This document shows, one piece after another, positions 21,960 to 33,879 of a stretch of 64,000 nt of DNA. A program made the translations under genes and the position numbers. The notes below the pieces were generated by a model. That model saw only the letters and a program-made list of their open reading frames with translations, was not told the origin of the DNA and did not search any database. The DNA is from Platanthera guangdongensis. Lineage: Eukaryota > Streptophyta > Magnoliopsida > Asparagales > Orchidaceae. Positions within the stretch are counted from its first letter, which is position 1; every line of letters begins with the position of its first letter. Where the stretch lies: positions 115,536,589 through 115,600,588 of the forward strand of contig CM077162.1 of assembly GCA_039583875.1 (NCBI GenBank), read 5' to 3'.

Positions 21960-23110
21960 ATGTCTCCAATTACTTGAGATCTGGGGTGATCTCTAAGTGT
22001 GATAAGATCAGTTGGTGGAGTTGGTTGAGCAACAGCTTCAGTATTTAATTCCTCCTAGGGAATGATACTAGCTGTTGGGGGAAATTCAGCCACTTCCTCT
22101 TGACTTTCTTCATCACTACCTTCAACATCCTATGGAGTGGGATGGTGTGATACCTCTTAGGTAAGGTTCAGTCCATCCATAGACTCACATAGTGGTGGAA
22201 CCTGCAAAGAGCTTATGGTAGAAATTTCTTTCTCCTTGTATGACATGTTAGTCTCATCAAAAGATACATGAACATATTCTTCAATTTTAAGAGTTGATTT
22301 ATTATGTACCCTATAAGCTTTATTGATCATGGAGTATCCCAGAAACACTCCTTCATCAGCTATAGCTTGAAATTTTGCTATATATCTCTTGTCATTATTG
22401 TGAATGTAATAAATACAACTAAATATTTTAAAATAATCTACTTTATGTTTCTTCCCTTTGAGTTATTCATAGGGAGTCTTGCCCTTCAGTTTATGTATTA
22501 AACTTCTATTCAACACATAGTTGGAGGTATTCACTGTCTCTGCCCAAAAGTATAGAGGAAGATGAGCATCTGACAACAATGTAGTAGCAGATTCAATAAG
22601 TGTTCTATTTTTACCTTTCAGCTACCCCATTTTGTTGAGGAGTTCTAGGAGCTGAGAAAGTGTGCCTGATCCCTTCACTCTGACAGAACTCTTGCATAAG
22701 AAGAGAATCAAACTCTGTCCCATGATCACTTCTGATCAGGGCAATGTGAGTGTTGAACTAAATGTGTATGCATTTGAGAAACTTTGTCAAACACTTAAAG
22801 TTATCAGACTTCATCCTCAGAAAGAACACCCATGTGAATCTATAGAAGTTATCTACAACCACTAAAGTATAAGATTTCCCTCCTAAGCTTTGTACTGTGA
22901 TGGGTCCAAAAAAATCCATGTGTAACAGATACAAAATCCTAGGTGAATCACTCTTATTAAGTGACTTGAAACTATTTTTGGTTTGCTTGCCTAATTGACA
23001 AGCCCTATAGAGTCCTTCCTTCTTGTAGGGGCCAGAAGGTAGTCCTCTAACAAAGTTGTCCTTGGATAGCCTAGCAATGGTTCTAAGGTTTATATGTCCT
23101 AGTCTCTTAT
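21960..23110 (-). pseudogene. Copia integrase, multiply broken (C2)
   Basis: The blocks of the C1 integrase can be followed in several frames: LLHMDFFGPI (about 22925), SLGGKSYTLVVVD, an RSDHGTEFD block (about 22730), RTPQQNGVAER (about 22630) and the C-terminal MFLGYSMINKAYRVHNKST segment (22348-22157). The three acidic catalytic positions are readable but stops and shifts near 22610, 22760 and 22450 break the chain. The linker to RT (22150-21960) is Pro/Glu-rich. Confidence 0.85.
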
Positions 23111-23560
23111 GTCATAGTTCATTAGGTCTACTAATAGAGTTAAACAAGCAAATATCTACTTTAGTTGAAAGAAAGTCTACTAAATAGATGTTACCTTTCC
23201 TTTTACCTGTCAACACAGTTGTGTTGTCCTCTGATTTGATCTTGCATAAGGATTTGTTGAAAGTCACTTGGTAGCCTTCATTACATAGTTGACTGATGCT
23301 GATTAAATTGTGTTTTAGTCCTTCCACATAGGCTACTTTCTTGAATGTGACTGTGCCAGTCTAGACTGCACCATATCCCTTTGTTAGTCCAAAGTTTGAA
23401 TCACCAAATATTACTTTGGGTCCAAGCTTGGCTTTGAAGGATGTGAAATTGTCCTTATTTCCTGTCATGTGCTTTGAGCACCCACTATCCAGATATCATT
23501 GCTGGTTTGATGTTGGATAGGTCTTCACCTGCACATAAAGCAATTTACTTATTTTTGACC
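23111..23560 (-). pseudogene. Copia protease and pre-integrase block (C2)
   Basis: YLDSGCSKHMTG is readable near 23490-23455, one codon after a stop. Positions 23327-23112 encode EGLKHNLISISQLCNEGYQ and TGKRKGNIYLVDFLS, almost the same as C1. The RLGHIN block follows a stop at the lower end. The protease would mature Gag-Pol. Confidence 0.86.
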
Positions 23561-23599
23561 CAGTTTACCTTGGGCCTACGTTGATAACCTTTGAATTCA

Positions 23600-24270
23600 G
23601 AAATAAAAGAGATCTCTGGTTGACTCTTAAAACCTTCAGGATGATATCTCATAGGAGGTATTATCCATTCAGTATAAGGGTTAAACCATTGAGATGTAGA
23701 ACCTTTAGGATTGAACTTTGATTTATCTTTGAAAGAGTTTTCAAAACTCTAAGCTCTGCTCGACGATCTCTGAGCTGAGTTCGACGATCTTGGGTCAGAT
23801 CGTCGAGCTCCGCTTGAAGTTCGACCATGCCAGAGTTCAAGGTTTAGAGTTTGTCGACCTGAGTTCGATGATTTAGCCTGAGATCGTTGAGCTCCATTCA
23901 GCGATCGTCGAGCTCTGTTCGACGAATTCTGTTGAATTTTGGTTTTCTTAGGTAGATCAGAATTCTTCCTAGTTACCTCTACAATTCCCTTGCCTTTATC
24001 AGGGATAAACTTGATTGGGGTTGATAATACTACAGGTTGGCTAGATGAAGCACCCAAGCCCAGTGTACTGTTGAATCTTGAGTTCACTGTGCTTGTGATG
24101 TCCATTAGTTTGATACTTCTCCCATTGAGGGATTCTTCAAACTTCTTGGCCTGTGATAGTTCACTTTTCAGTGAGGCTATCTGCTCCCTACAGCATTCAA
24201 ACTCCTCAGAGAGTTTGAGGGTATCTGATTTTAAGGTGCTTTGTTCAGATAGTTGATTTTTGAGAGAAAT
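23600..24270 (-). pseudogene. Gag-protease linker with Arg/Ser-rich repeat peptide (C2)
   Basis: The open part 24105-23749 begins MDITSTVNSRFNST, then a GLGASSS segment and KGKGIVEV. It then enters a TCGTCGA-type repeat stretch (23930-23755) read as RARRSLNGAQRS, SSNSGRQ and SSNSAQRSSSRA, an Arg/Ser/Asn-rich low-complexity peptide, before a stop. A Leu/Ser/Glu-rich segment at 24270-24106 looks coiled-coil. The sister copy C1 has the same layout at 8890-9420. Confidence 0.75.
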
Positions 24271-24279
24271 AATTTCTTT

Positions 24280-25559
24280 TTAAGATTTCAATAGATCCAA
24301 ACAAAGTGCCTTAAACTCACATTTAAAGTCCTCTGAATTGAAATCAAATGAGTCTATTACCTGGTCATCTTCAGATTGAGTCCCTGATTCAGATTCTGAC
24401 TCTTCTGCATCAGAATTTTGTTGTGAGGCATTGATAGCCATCATGCAGAATTCTTTTTCTTCAGCATCATCTTCATCATCACTTGAGCTGGATGAAGCTT
24501 CAGATTCTTCTTCTGTCTCACTCCGAGATTCAGCTACAAACCCCTTCCTGGTGTGTTTGTTCTTGTTGGAGGAGGGTTTGTCATTGCTGTTCTTCCTGAA
24601 GTCCTTATCTTTTCTTCTCTCCATCCTGTCCTTTTTGTCCTTATACTGATTTTCTGTATTGTCAGACACCATGTGGCCTGCTTTCCTGCATCCAAAACAA
24701 ATAATCTCTTTGTTATTTGATTTGTTATACCTTGACTTGTCATGCCCTCTGGAAGACTTCTTCCTGAAATCTTTCCTGGCCATTTTGTAGAATCTTTTTG
24801 CCAGTAGGCTTAGCAGCTCCTCATTGCATGTGACTTTGTCTTCAGGCTGATCTTCAATGGCTTTGAAAGTTATTGACTTCTCTTTTATGACTGCTGGTGG
24901 AGCAGCCTTCTACTCTTCTTCTTTATTCTTGATGAGCAGCTCATAAGACTTGAGCTTGCCCAAGAGAGCTTCAGTTGTGATCTCATTTAGGCTTCTGGCA
25001 TCCTTGATTGCCAGATCCTTGAGTCCCAAGTGCTTAAGAAGCACATTAGAATTTTATCATTGAGCTCAGTCAATGAGATCTCCTTATCCAAAGTTTTCAG
25101 CTCATTGACTATGAGACTGAGTCTATTATACATGTCTGCTACTGACTCAGCTTCTCCTTTCTTAAAATTCTCATACTGGGTTATGAGATGAGATCTTCTA
25201 TCTTTTCTCTCATCAGCAGATCCTGAGACTATCTCAGATAACTTGTCCCAGATGTCCTTTGCTGAGTTGCATTCAGCTACCTTTTGGAATATTTCATCAG
25301 ACATAGTCTGGGCTAGAATGTTCATAGCCTTTGCATCAGCCAATTTCCATTTCTATATTTCTGCATCTGTTCCTGAAGGAGGTGGAACAACACTTGTACT
25401 TGTATTCTCTGGAGGTCTTGGACACACTGTCAAAACATAATTGAAAATGTCCTCATCAATAGAGTTCATGTACAGTCTAATCATTGCCTTCTAAAGTTAA
25501 AACTTAGATAGATTGCACACTAGAGGTCTGGTGCTAGCATAATCTTTGTTTTGGGTCAT
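24280..25559 (-). pseudogene. Copia gag (C2)
   Basis: The start at 25559 (MTQNKDYAS) matches C1. In-frame stops near 25500 and 25355 interrupt the N-terminus. Positions 25343-24987 give the gag core (ADAKAMNILAQTM, AKDIWDKLSEIV, ITQYENFKKGEAESV). After a further break, 24783-24280 gives basic residues, a zinc knuckle whose last ligand reads N instead of C (CFGCRKAGHMVSDN), and an acidic Ser/Glu/Asp tail. Several breaks and a lost zinc ligand make it non-functional. Confidence 0.88.
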
Positions 25560-25676
25560 GCTTTGTGAAGGAATAATTCTGATAACAAACTTAAGACAGG
25601 CAGATCTAACTAGAGGGATCTTTGGGTTCAGGTGTTAGCCTGTGCAACCACTAAGGTGTGATATTTTAACGAACCT

Positions 25677-25689
25677 GGCTCTGATACTA
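25677..25689 (-). other. Primer binding site, tRNA-Met type (C2)
   Basis: Minus strand TAGTATCAGAGCC follows the LTR end by two bases. It differs from the C3 site only by one base (G to A at the second position). Confidence 0.9.
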
Positions 25690-25691
25690 AT

Positions 25692-26893
25692 TGAAAGTGC
25701 AGATTAGATCTGATATATTGTATAGGGGGGGGGGGGTGAATAGAGTATGGTGCTTGCTAAAAACTTTTTACAACTATTGTTGTATTCCTAAGTGAACAGG
25801 GAAGCAAATAAAATAAAGCAAACACAGCAACTAACTAAACACAGAGCAATCATAAACCACAACCAGAAAATAAAAGACAAACAAGCAACCAGAAGACACA
25901 AGGAGCTATAGTGGTTCCCCCAATCAATCTGGGTACATCCACTCTTCTACCACCCTAGGTAGGAATCCACTGCAGGATGAGTTGATCAGCTGTCCTGGGC
26001 ACCAATGGGTTTTGATCAGGTCCCCAAAAACCAAACCCTCAAGTCTTTTGGAAGGAGACTTGCAACCAGAATAATTTTGAAGGGATTTAAAACCCTGTAC
26101 AGGAATGAGAGAGAGAGAGAGGGTGATAGTGTCTTCTCTGTCAACAGTCAGAGAGAAGACTTGTGGATTGATGTAGCAGCTCTTGCTCCCCCTGAGATCT
26201 TAAATTGGTCAGGAATGCCGGAGCACTGCTTCAGGGTGATATGTCTTAAATGACCTAGAATGTCTGGACCATAACTGCTTCAGGAACTTCTTTGACAGAT
26301 TAATTGATTGTTGTCCTTTGAAGTTATCCTGTGAATAGAGAGAAGAAGACTCTTGATTGAATTTAGTTGTTCTTCTTCTTCTTCTTGAGAGAGTTCTTTG
26401 GTCAAGGCTGATTGCAGTAAAAAAAAATTTTTTTAAACAATTGTTCTTCTGCAACTTTTGAGTAACTTCTGTATTGTAATTTTTGAACTCTGCTTGATTC
26501 TCTATTTTCTTGTGTCTGTCCCAGTGTCTATATCTGACTGAGGGATTTTCAAACTTTTTGAATTGTCAAGCAGTAATTACAGTCGGCCTTGGAAAGAATC
26601 AGCCATCAATGACTTTCCTAACTGTCCCATGGAAAAACGGCATGTAATCGTCCATAGTTAATGCGCGTTCTAACGGTAACATTCCGAGAAAATCTGGCAT
26701 TAAATATTCAGGAATCAGCGCCAAGAAACGGGAAGGGAACCTTGAAGAAAACCTAATCTGGATTCGTCGGATGAAGAACACATTTCGTCGAGCTGAACTT
26801 GTGTTCGTCGAGCTAAGCTTGAGTTCGTCGACCAGACAATCTTCATACATCTGACAGACATTCTTCATTCGTCGAGCTGAGAAACAGAATCGT
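25692..26893 (-). repeat. 5' LTR of C2, inner part
   Basis: LTR end CTTTCA at 25692, C-run at 25725-25736 (plus-strand G), then GTGGTTCCCCCAATC and GTACATCCACT blocks shared with C3. A (GA)n run is at about 26106-26122. TCGTCGAGCT modules occupy 26760-26893. The LTR is interrupted at 26893 by element A and resumes at 38042. Confidence 0.88.
26889..26893. repeat. Target-site duplication ATCGT, left copy (element A)
   Basis: ATCGT directly before the first Athila LTR; the right copy is at 38037-38041. Removing the insert and one copy restores a continuous TCGTCGACC module of the C2 LTR. Confidence 0.93.
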
Positions 26894-28576
26894 TGATGAC
26901 TAGTTTTAGTCATCGTTTTTGGGTTATTCTAGTAGCTTATTTTCCTAAGTTTTTGTTACAATTATGTATTTTTTTGTATGCTTGTTATGATCTTCTTTTT
27001 AATATAATGTTTATGTTATGTTTTGTGGCTATTTTATATTTTATGTTTAGCTTTATCTATAAATATTATTATAGCTTGTATGTTATGTTTAATTTAATGT
27101 TTTATGTTTAATTTTATATTATATGTTTAACGTGTGTTTTATTTTGAATATAAATATTATGTGTTATGTTATTTATATGTTGTATGTTTTATTTATATTA
27201 TGTATTTTGTTTTGTGTATTATATAATCATTAACTAATGTTTATTTTGTTTTAATGTAGGAGCAGCCCTTGAAGCTACCCGAGCCCCTACATGATGCAGC
27301 TAAAGCATATGGTGTAGCCCACTTCACATTTGGAGCAGCCCTTGAAGCTACCCGAGCCCCCTATGCAGCCCAAGCAGCTCTCCTAGTCCAACCCGAGCCC
27401 AAGCAGCCCACCTAGCTCTAACCCGAGCCCCTCCCTCAAGAGCAGCCTACCCGAGCCACCAAACAGCCCATTAAAGCCCACATTGGCTGGCCACACCCCT
27501 CTCTTTCCTTTATTCTCTTGCCACCTTTCAATCCATGCATGCATCATAATATTCTCTCTCCCTCCTCATTGATTTCTCTATCATTTAATATTGTATTCAT
27601 GCATTCCACCATCACATGGCAGGCCCCTACATTCACCCCCTTTCTTCATCTCTCTCTCATGCTCATTTAATTTCATGCATTCCCCCTTATTTAGTTTATT
27701 TCTTTTTTTTTATTTCCCATAAATATCATGCATGAATCATCCCTCTCTCTCTCTCCCCTCATTAAATACATCATGCATGAACATTCTTTCCCCCCATGGC
27801 CGGCCACCCTTGATCTCCCCCTTCTTCTAGATGCTTCCCTCCTTTCCTATAAAAGGAACCCAAGACCCATACTTTAAAAAGTAGTTTTCCTTTGGAGTTA
27901 GATTGAGATGTTGTATTGGATTTTGGAGAGCAAGTGAAGTTCTAGTTTAAGTGGAGAGTGCTTGTGAGTGTTAGTTTTATTATTGTATTAGTTTTTTTTT
28001 CATTAGTGCAAGTTTTTTTCATTAGTGCAAGTTTTCTTTATAGCATAGTCTAGTCTTTTTAATATTGTGTGTACTCTTTTTGTTTGCAAGTAATGAAAAT
28101 ATTTCTCTCTTATTTTGTTTTGTCTTCCCTTTCAATTATGCGTAGCTAATTTCCTATAGCATTCGATCGTGAGGATCCATGAAGTGAGATGAGAGTTTAT
28201 TTTCTTTCTTAGTTTTATTTTTGATATTTCATGCTCGATCCTTTTTTGATTTATTTTTTTGTCGACTCCGTATTTCTGGTATACGGTAGTAGGCTTGGGA
28301 TCTCATATTTGAGTAGCCGAGAGGCTCATGAATGTGAAAGATCACTCAAAGAAGGAAGGAGTTGAATGCAACCCTAGAGATAGGATGACGTAAATCCTCC
28401 GGATTGGAGTCAAATCCAATAGTGCGGATCACCTCGATAATGCAACTTTAGGTTTCTTTGGTTTGTAAAGAGATTTTGATCGAAGAGTCTATAAGTTAGG
28501 AGACCTAATGCTCTAGCGAGATTTTGTCTTATTTTCGGATCCGTCACGGTCGAGTATGATTTGCAAAATTAAAACT
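26894..28576 (+). repeat. Athila LTR copy 1, 3'-truncated
   Basis: Matches copies 2 and 3 up to TTGCAAAATTAAAACT and then jumps into the 3' internal region. About 250 bases of the LTR 3' end are missing. It carries private variants (for example GGTGTAGCCC where copies 2 and 3 have GGTGCAGCCC). Confidence 0.92.
27848..27856 (+). promoter_or_regulatory. TATA box of Athila LTR copy 1
   Basis: TATAAAAGG preceded by a C/T-rich stretch; the same box occurs in the other two LTR copies. Confidence 0.7.
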
Positions 28577-29103
28577 TTCATGTTTATCTTTGATTCCACT
28601 TCCTAATCATTTACCTAAGCCAAGTTTTAATGTCTAGTAGAGGTCCTAATGATCTTAGAACTTAATTTCGCGTAGTGGAGAAAGTGTGAACGTACAAGCC
28701 TATGACCACCATCATTGATGGATTTCTTTGGAGGTTATCTTGGAGTGTCTTAGGGTTAATGTTTATCTAGCAACCTAGTAGTTTGTTAATGCGCCGTTTA
28801 TTTAGAACCTCTACTTTTGTTGTCCTTATTTTCATTTATTTTGGATGCCTTGTTTTTAAGATTTAGAAATGTGTAGACTTTTCTTATGTTCTAATGATAT
28901 TTTCAGGTCTCCACTTTCAAGTTTTCTACTGTGCACTTCTCACCCCACTAGTTGTTAACATAGGAATTAGGATAGTTTAATTTTTCATGTTTTGTTTTTC
29001 TTAATTATGAAACCTAAATTAGCTTTGTTTATTTTCTATTTCCTTCCCTAGTTTTCATCTTTATTTGCTTGAGGGCAAGCAAATGTGTAAGCATGGGGGA
29101 GTT
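28577..29103 (+). other. Residual 3' internal segment between LTR copies 1 and 2
   Basis: About 527 bases nearly identical to 35578-36101, the stretch just before the third LTR. It ends in the polypurine tract TAAGCATGGGGGAGT at 29088-29102. No coding sequence. Confidence 0.9.
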
Positions 29104-31035
29104 TGATGACTAGTTTTAGTCATCGTTTTTGGGTTATTCTAGTAGCTTATTTTCCTAAGTTTTTGTTACAATTATGTGTTTTTTTGTATGCTTGTTATGA
29201 TCTTCTTTTTAATATAATGTTTATGTTATGTTTTGTGGCTATTTTATATTTTATGTTTAGCTTTATCTATAAATATTATTATAGCTTGTATGTTATGTTT
29301 AATTTAATGTTTTATGTTTAATTTTATATTATATGTTTAACGTGTGTTTTATTTTGAATATAAATATTATGTGTTATGTTATTTATATGTTGTATGTTTT
29401 ATTTATATTATGTATTTTGTTTTGTGTACTATATAATCATTAACTAATGTTTATTTTGTTTTAATGTAGGAGCAGCCCTTGAAGCTGCCCGAGCCCCTAC
29501 ATGATGCAGCTAAAGCATATGGTGCAGCCCACTTCACATTTGGAGCAGCCCTTGAAGCTACCCGAGCCCCCTATGCAGCCCAAGCAGCTCTCCTAGTCCA
29601 ACCCGAGCCCAAGCAGCCCACCTAGCTCTAAACCGAGCCCCTCCCTCAAGAGCAGCCTACCCGAGCCACCAAACAGCCCATTAAAGCCCACATTGGCCGG
29701 CCACACCCCCTCTCTTTCCTTTATTCTCTTGCCACCTTTCAATCCATGCATGCATCATAATATTCTCTCTCCCTCCTCATTGATTTCTCTATCATTTAAT
29801 ATTGTATTCATGCATTCCTCCATCACATGGCAGGCCCCTACATTCACCCCCTTTCTTCATCTCTCTCTCATGCTCATTTAATTTCATGCATTCCCCCTTA
29901 TTTAGTTTATTTCTTTTTTGTTTATTTCCCATAAATATCATGCATGAATCATCCCTCTCTCTCTCTCTCCCCTCATTAAATACATCATGCATGAACATTC
30001 TTTCCCCCCATGGCCGACCACCCTTGATCTCCCCCTTCTTCTAGATGCTTCCCTCCTCTCCTATAAAAGGAACCCAAGACCCATACTTTAAAAAGTAGTT
30101 TTCCTTTGGAGTTAGATTGAGAGGTTGGATTGGATTTTGGAGAGCAAGTGAAGTTCTAGTTTAAGTGGAGAGTGCTTGTGAGTGTTAGTTTTATTATTGT
30201 ATTAGTTTTTTTTCCATTAGTGCAAGTTTTTTTCATTAGTGCAAGTTTTCTTTATAGCATAGTCTAGTCTTTTTAATATTGTGTGTATTTTTGTTTGCAA
30301 GTAATGAAAATATTTCTCTCTTATTTTGTTTTGTCTTCCCATTCAATTATGCGTAGCTAACTTCCTATAGCATTCGATCGTGAGGATCCATGAAGTGAGA
30401 TGAGAGTTTATTTTCTTTCTTAGTTTTATTTTTGATATTTCATGCTCGATCCTTCTTTGATTTATTTTTTTGTCGACTCCATATTTCCGGTATACGGTAG
30501 TAGGCTTGGGATCTCATATTTGAGTAGCCGAGAGGCTCATGAATGTGAAAGATCACTCAAAGAAGGAAGGAGTTGAATGCAACCCTAGAGATAGGATGAC
30601 GTAAATCCTTCAGATTGGAGTCAAATCCAATAGTGCGGATCACCTCGATAATGCAACTTTAGGTTTCTTTGGTTTGTAAAGAGATTTCGATCGAAGAGTC
30701 TATAAGTTAGGAGACCTAATGCTCTAGCGAGATTTTGTCTTATTTTCGGATCCGTCACGGTCGAGTATGATTTGCAAAATTAAAACTATCTTTATTTTTA
30801 TCTCTCTCATCTAATTTCATGGTGAATCATTGATCGAATGCTAGCTTTTTATTATAAGTTTTTCGTCTCGCAAGTTGTCTTTTGTTTTATTCTAAAAAAT
30901 TCTCAAATCCCATTAGTTTTCCGGTAGGATAATAGTTAGAGCGTGAGTAGAAGTAATTGACAGCCCCGTGTTTAAATACGACCTTGGTACTACGATTCGA
31001 CAGGTATGCTTGCCTATTCGGGTTTTGGCCCACCA
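29104..31035 (+). repeat. Athila LTR copy 2, functional 5' LTR of element A
   Basis: Complete LTR of 1932 bases, TGATGACTAG to CTTGGCCCACCA-type end (ends CCACCA), followed by a five-base spacer and the primer site. Very similar to copy 3. It contains C/T-rich blocks, a CCGAGCCC repeat region near 29480-29690 and the TATA box at 30062. Confidence 0.93.
30062..30070 (+). promoter_or_regulatory. TATA box of Athila LTR copy 2
   Basis: TATAAAAGG, about 960 bases into the LTR, same position as in copies 1 and 3. It would drive the genomic transcript. Confidence 0.7.
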
Positions 31036-31041
31036 AGTTTT

Positions 31042-31059
31042 TGGCGCCGTTGCCGGGGA
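31042..31059 (+). other. Primer binding site, tRNA-Asp type (element A)
   Basis: TGGCGCCGTTGCCGGGGA, the well-known Athila/Tat primer site. Confidence 0.95.
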
Positions 31060-31403
31060 CTTTTCTTCGTCAATATTTTGAAAACGCTTGCGCTATTACT
31101 TCTCCAAAAATCAAAAAAAATTATAATTTATATATTTAAATATTTATAATCAACCCACTTCACCTTATTTCTACCCCACCTAAAATCTCTCGAAAAGGGT
31201 ACGGGGCTTTAAGCGCCACCATTTTACCTAGTACCGGGCGAACCCTTCACCGGGTAGTCCTCTGGAAGTTCGAGAGCCAAGCCGTCTAAAAAAATCTTTT
31301 TTCTTCAAAAAAACAAAACAAAAAAAAATTTTCCTTTCTTTTCCTGTTTTTCTTTCTTTTCCAAGCTTTCATTCTCATCTTCCCTCGTTTTCTTTACTAG
31401 TGC

Positions 31404-33230
31404 ATGACCCGAGCGAATCCGTCGCTACTTGTTGATTTGGACCCAGAAATCGAATGCTCCTTTCGGAGACAACTACTATTCGGGGCTTCCACTTCTCAAA
31501 CAGCGGTTGAGGATTCCTTCGGGGATTGTAATTATTCTGAAATGGGAGATCCCAACCCAGGAATGGCTCAGCAAAGGACTATGTCCGATTATGCTCGACC
31601 CAACCTGGAGGGGACTGAAACAAGTATTGTTCGACCTGCAATTGCGAACAATAACTTCGAGCTTAAGCCTAGCATCATACAAATGGTGCAGCAATATGTA
31701 CAGTTCGACGGATTACAAGATGAAGATCCGAACTTGCATATTGCAAATTTTCTTGAAATCTGTGACACCTTCAAAATAAATGGTGTCTCAGATGATTCTA
31801 TAAGGCTAAGACTCTTCCCCTTCTCCTTAAGAACTAAAGCCAAACAGTGGTTGAGCTCTCTTCCAAGAGGATCAATCACTACTTGGAACATTTTAGTCGA
31901 TAAATTTCTTGCTAGATATTTTCCTCCCGCTAAAACTGCTAAGTTAAGAAATGACATAACTTCTTATTCTCAAATTGCTTCTGAGACCCTCTATGACACT
32001 TGGGAGAGGTTCAAAGAACTTTTGAGAAGATGACCTCATCATGCTCTACCTGTATGGTTACAGGTTCAGACATTTTACAATGGGCTAAATCAAGAAACTA
32101 AGCAAATGATAGATGCCGCTTCCGCTGGTTTTTTGGACCGCAAAACTCCGGAAGCCGCTCTTGAGCTTATCGAGGACATGGCGATGAACACTTATCAGTG
32201 GAATTCATCTAGGACTCGTCCATCTAAACCTGCAGGTATCTATGAAGTGTATTCGGTTTCGCAACTGGCGCTACAAGTGGAAATGTTAAACAAGAAGATT
32301 TCGGAGATGACTGCTTCTTCCGCCGCTAAGGTATATGAAAATGTGAATGCTGCTGATGCCGAGCAGGTGGATTATCTGGGGAACATACCCAGGCCTGCTC
32401 AAAATAATTCTGCCAATAATTTTTCTACTTTTTCGAATTTTCCTTCTCCTCCTGGTTTTAATGATTCTATGAATTCTTATCATCCTGGATGGCGTAACCA
32501 TCCTAATTTTTCATGGAGTAATAATGCTAACGTAGTACGCCCACCGCACGATTTTACACCACCACCACCACAACAAAATTTTCAAAAACCTTCCCCTTTG
32601 GAAGAGATCTTTGCTAAGTATATAAGCTCAAACGATGCTACTATTAGAAACATAACGGGATCAATTAAAAATTTAGAAAATCAGGTCGGCCAACTCGCCA
32701 AGGCTTTTTATGAGAGACCACCTGGAACTCTTCCCTCGAACACTGAGCCTAACCCAAGGGAACACGCAAATGCGATTTCCCTTCGGAGCGGTAAAGTTGT
32801 TAACGAGCCCACCACAAGGGAAGAGCCAAGGGTGATTTTCCCTCCTGTTTTTACCCCCATGGAAAATGACAACTTAGATCTTGAAAAAGAAAAATCTACA
32901 CTTGAAAAAGAAAAGGATAGCTCTATTATTTCTGATTCTGAAAAAAAGACAAATGGTTTTCAAAATGATGCTCCAATTGTTCTAAAGGAATTTCCGCCAC
33001 CTCCTTATCCGGCTAGACTTAGGCAAGAAAAATTAGATAATCAATATCAACGCTTTCTTAAAATATTTAAACAAATTCATATTAATTTGCCGTTTCATGA
33101 AGCACTTAGCCAAATGCCTAAGTACGCCAAATATCTTAAAGATTTATTAACGAACAAAAAGAAATTAGAACATTTATCGCATGTAACGTTAAATGAAGAA
33201 TGCTCGGCGGTCGTTAAAAACTCTACTCTT
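31404..33230 (+). pseudogene. Athila gag, one in-frame stop
   Basis: The frame starts MTRANPSL and runs to a TGA at 32031-32033, where FKELLRR would normally continue into a Cys/Pro-rich segment; the same frame is open again without any shift. Blocks seen: GLQDEDPNLHIANFLEICDT, LRLFPFSLRTKAKQWLSSLP, TTWNILVDKFLARYFPP, KISEMTAS, the VGQLAKAFYERPPGTLPSNT region and ALRSGK-like SLRSGKVVNEP, all typical of Athila gag. It forms the particle. A single nonsense change is the only lesion I see. Confidence 0.9.
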
Positions 33231-33700
33231 CCTAAAAAGATAAACGATCCGGGTAGTTTTTCCATTCCTTGCGTCTTTGGTGATCTTTTCGTTAAACACG
33301 CGTTAGCGGATCTAGGAGCGAGCATCAACTTGATGCCTTTTTCTTTATTTAAAAAGCTAGGTTTGGGCACTCTCAACCCTACGCGCATGAGTATTCAGTT
33401 AGCCGATCGTTTGATTAAGTATCTGTTAGGAGTCGTTGAGGATGTCTTAGTGAAGGTCGACAAATTCATCTTCCCGGTGGATTTTGTCATTCTCGATATT
33501 GAAGAGGACATCGAGGTCCCTCTTATCCTTGGTCGACCTTTCCTAGCCACCGCTCGGGCAATTATAAATGTGAGTGAGGGAAAACTTTTTCTGCATGTAG
33601 GAGATGAGGAAGTAATATTTGATATTAATAAATCGATGAAAAACTCTTTACAAAATGATGACTCTTGTTTTTTCATTGATGATTTAAAAGAAGACTCCTA
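33231..33700 (+). pseudogene. Athila aspartic protease, in frame with gag
   Basis: In the same frame, after KKINDPGSFSIPCVFG, comes HALADLGASINLMPFSLFKKLG with the catalytic Asp at 33309-33311, then VDFVILDIEEDIEVPLILGRPFLATA, both hallmarks of Athila proteases. D-L-G is the usual active-site form in this lineage. No stop lies within the domain. Beyond about 33700 an Asn/Phe/Asp-rich stretch of unknown role leads straight to integrase C-terminal sequence. Confidence 0.9.
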
Positions 33701-33879
33701 TTTCCCTCCAAATGATTTTTCTTCTTCCTTTTTTGGACCCTCATCAACTATTTTTGAAAACACTGTTATGTCCGTACAAGCACCATTCGAAAATGACTCT
33801 GATTTTGGACAACAAAATCTTATTTTTGAAAATGATAAAAATTTGCCAAATTATTTTGAAAAACCACCTGACCCTGTAG

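Noticed and set aside
26893..27111. Hydrophobic 72-codon frame present three times (also 29103 and 36101)
   Set aside because: It lies at the T-rich start of the Athila LTR; conservation reflects near-identical LTR DNA, and there is no start context or homologue.
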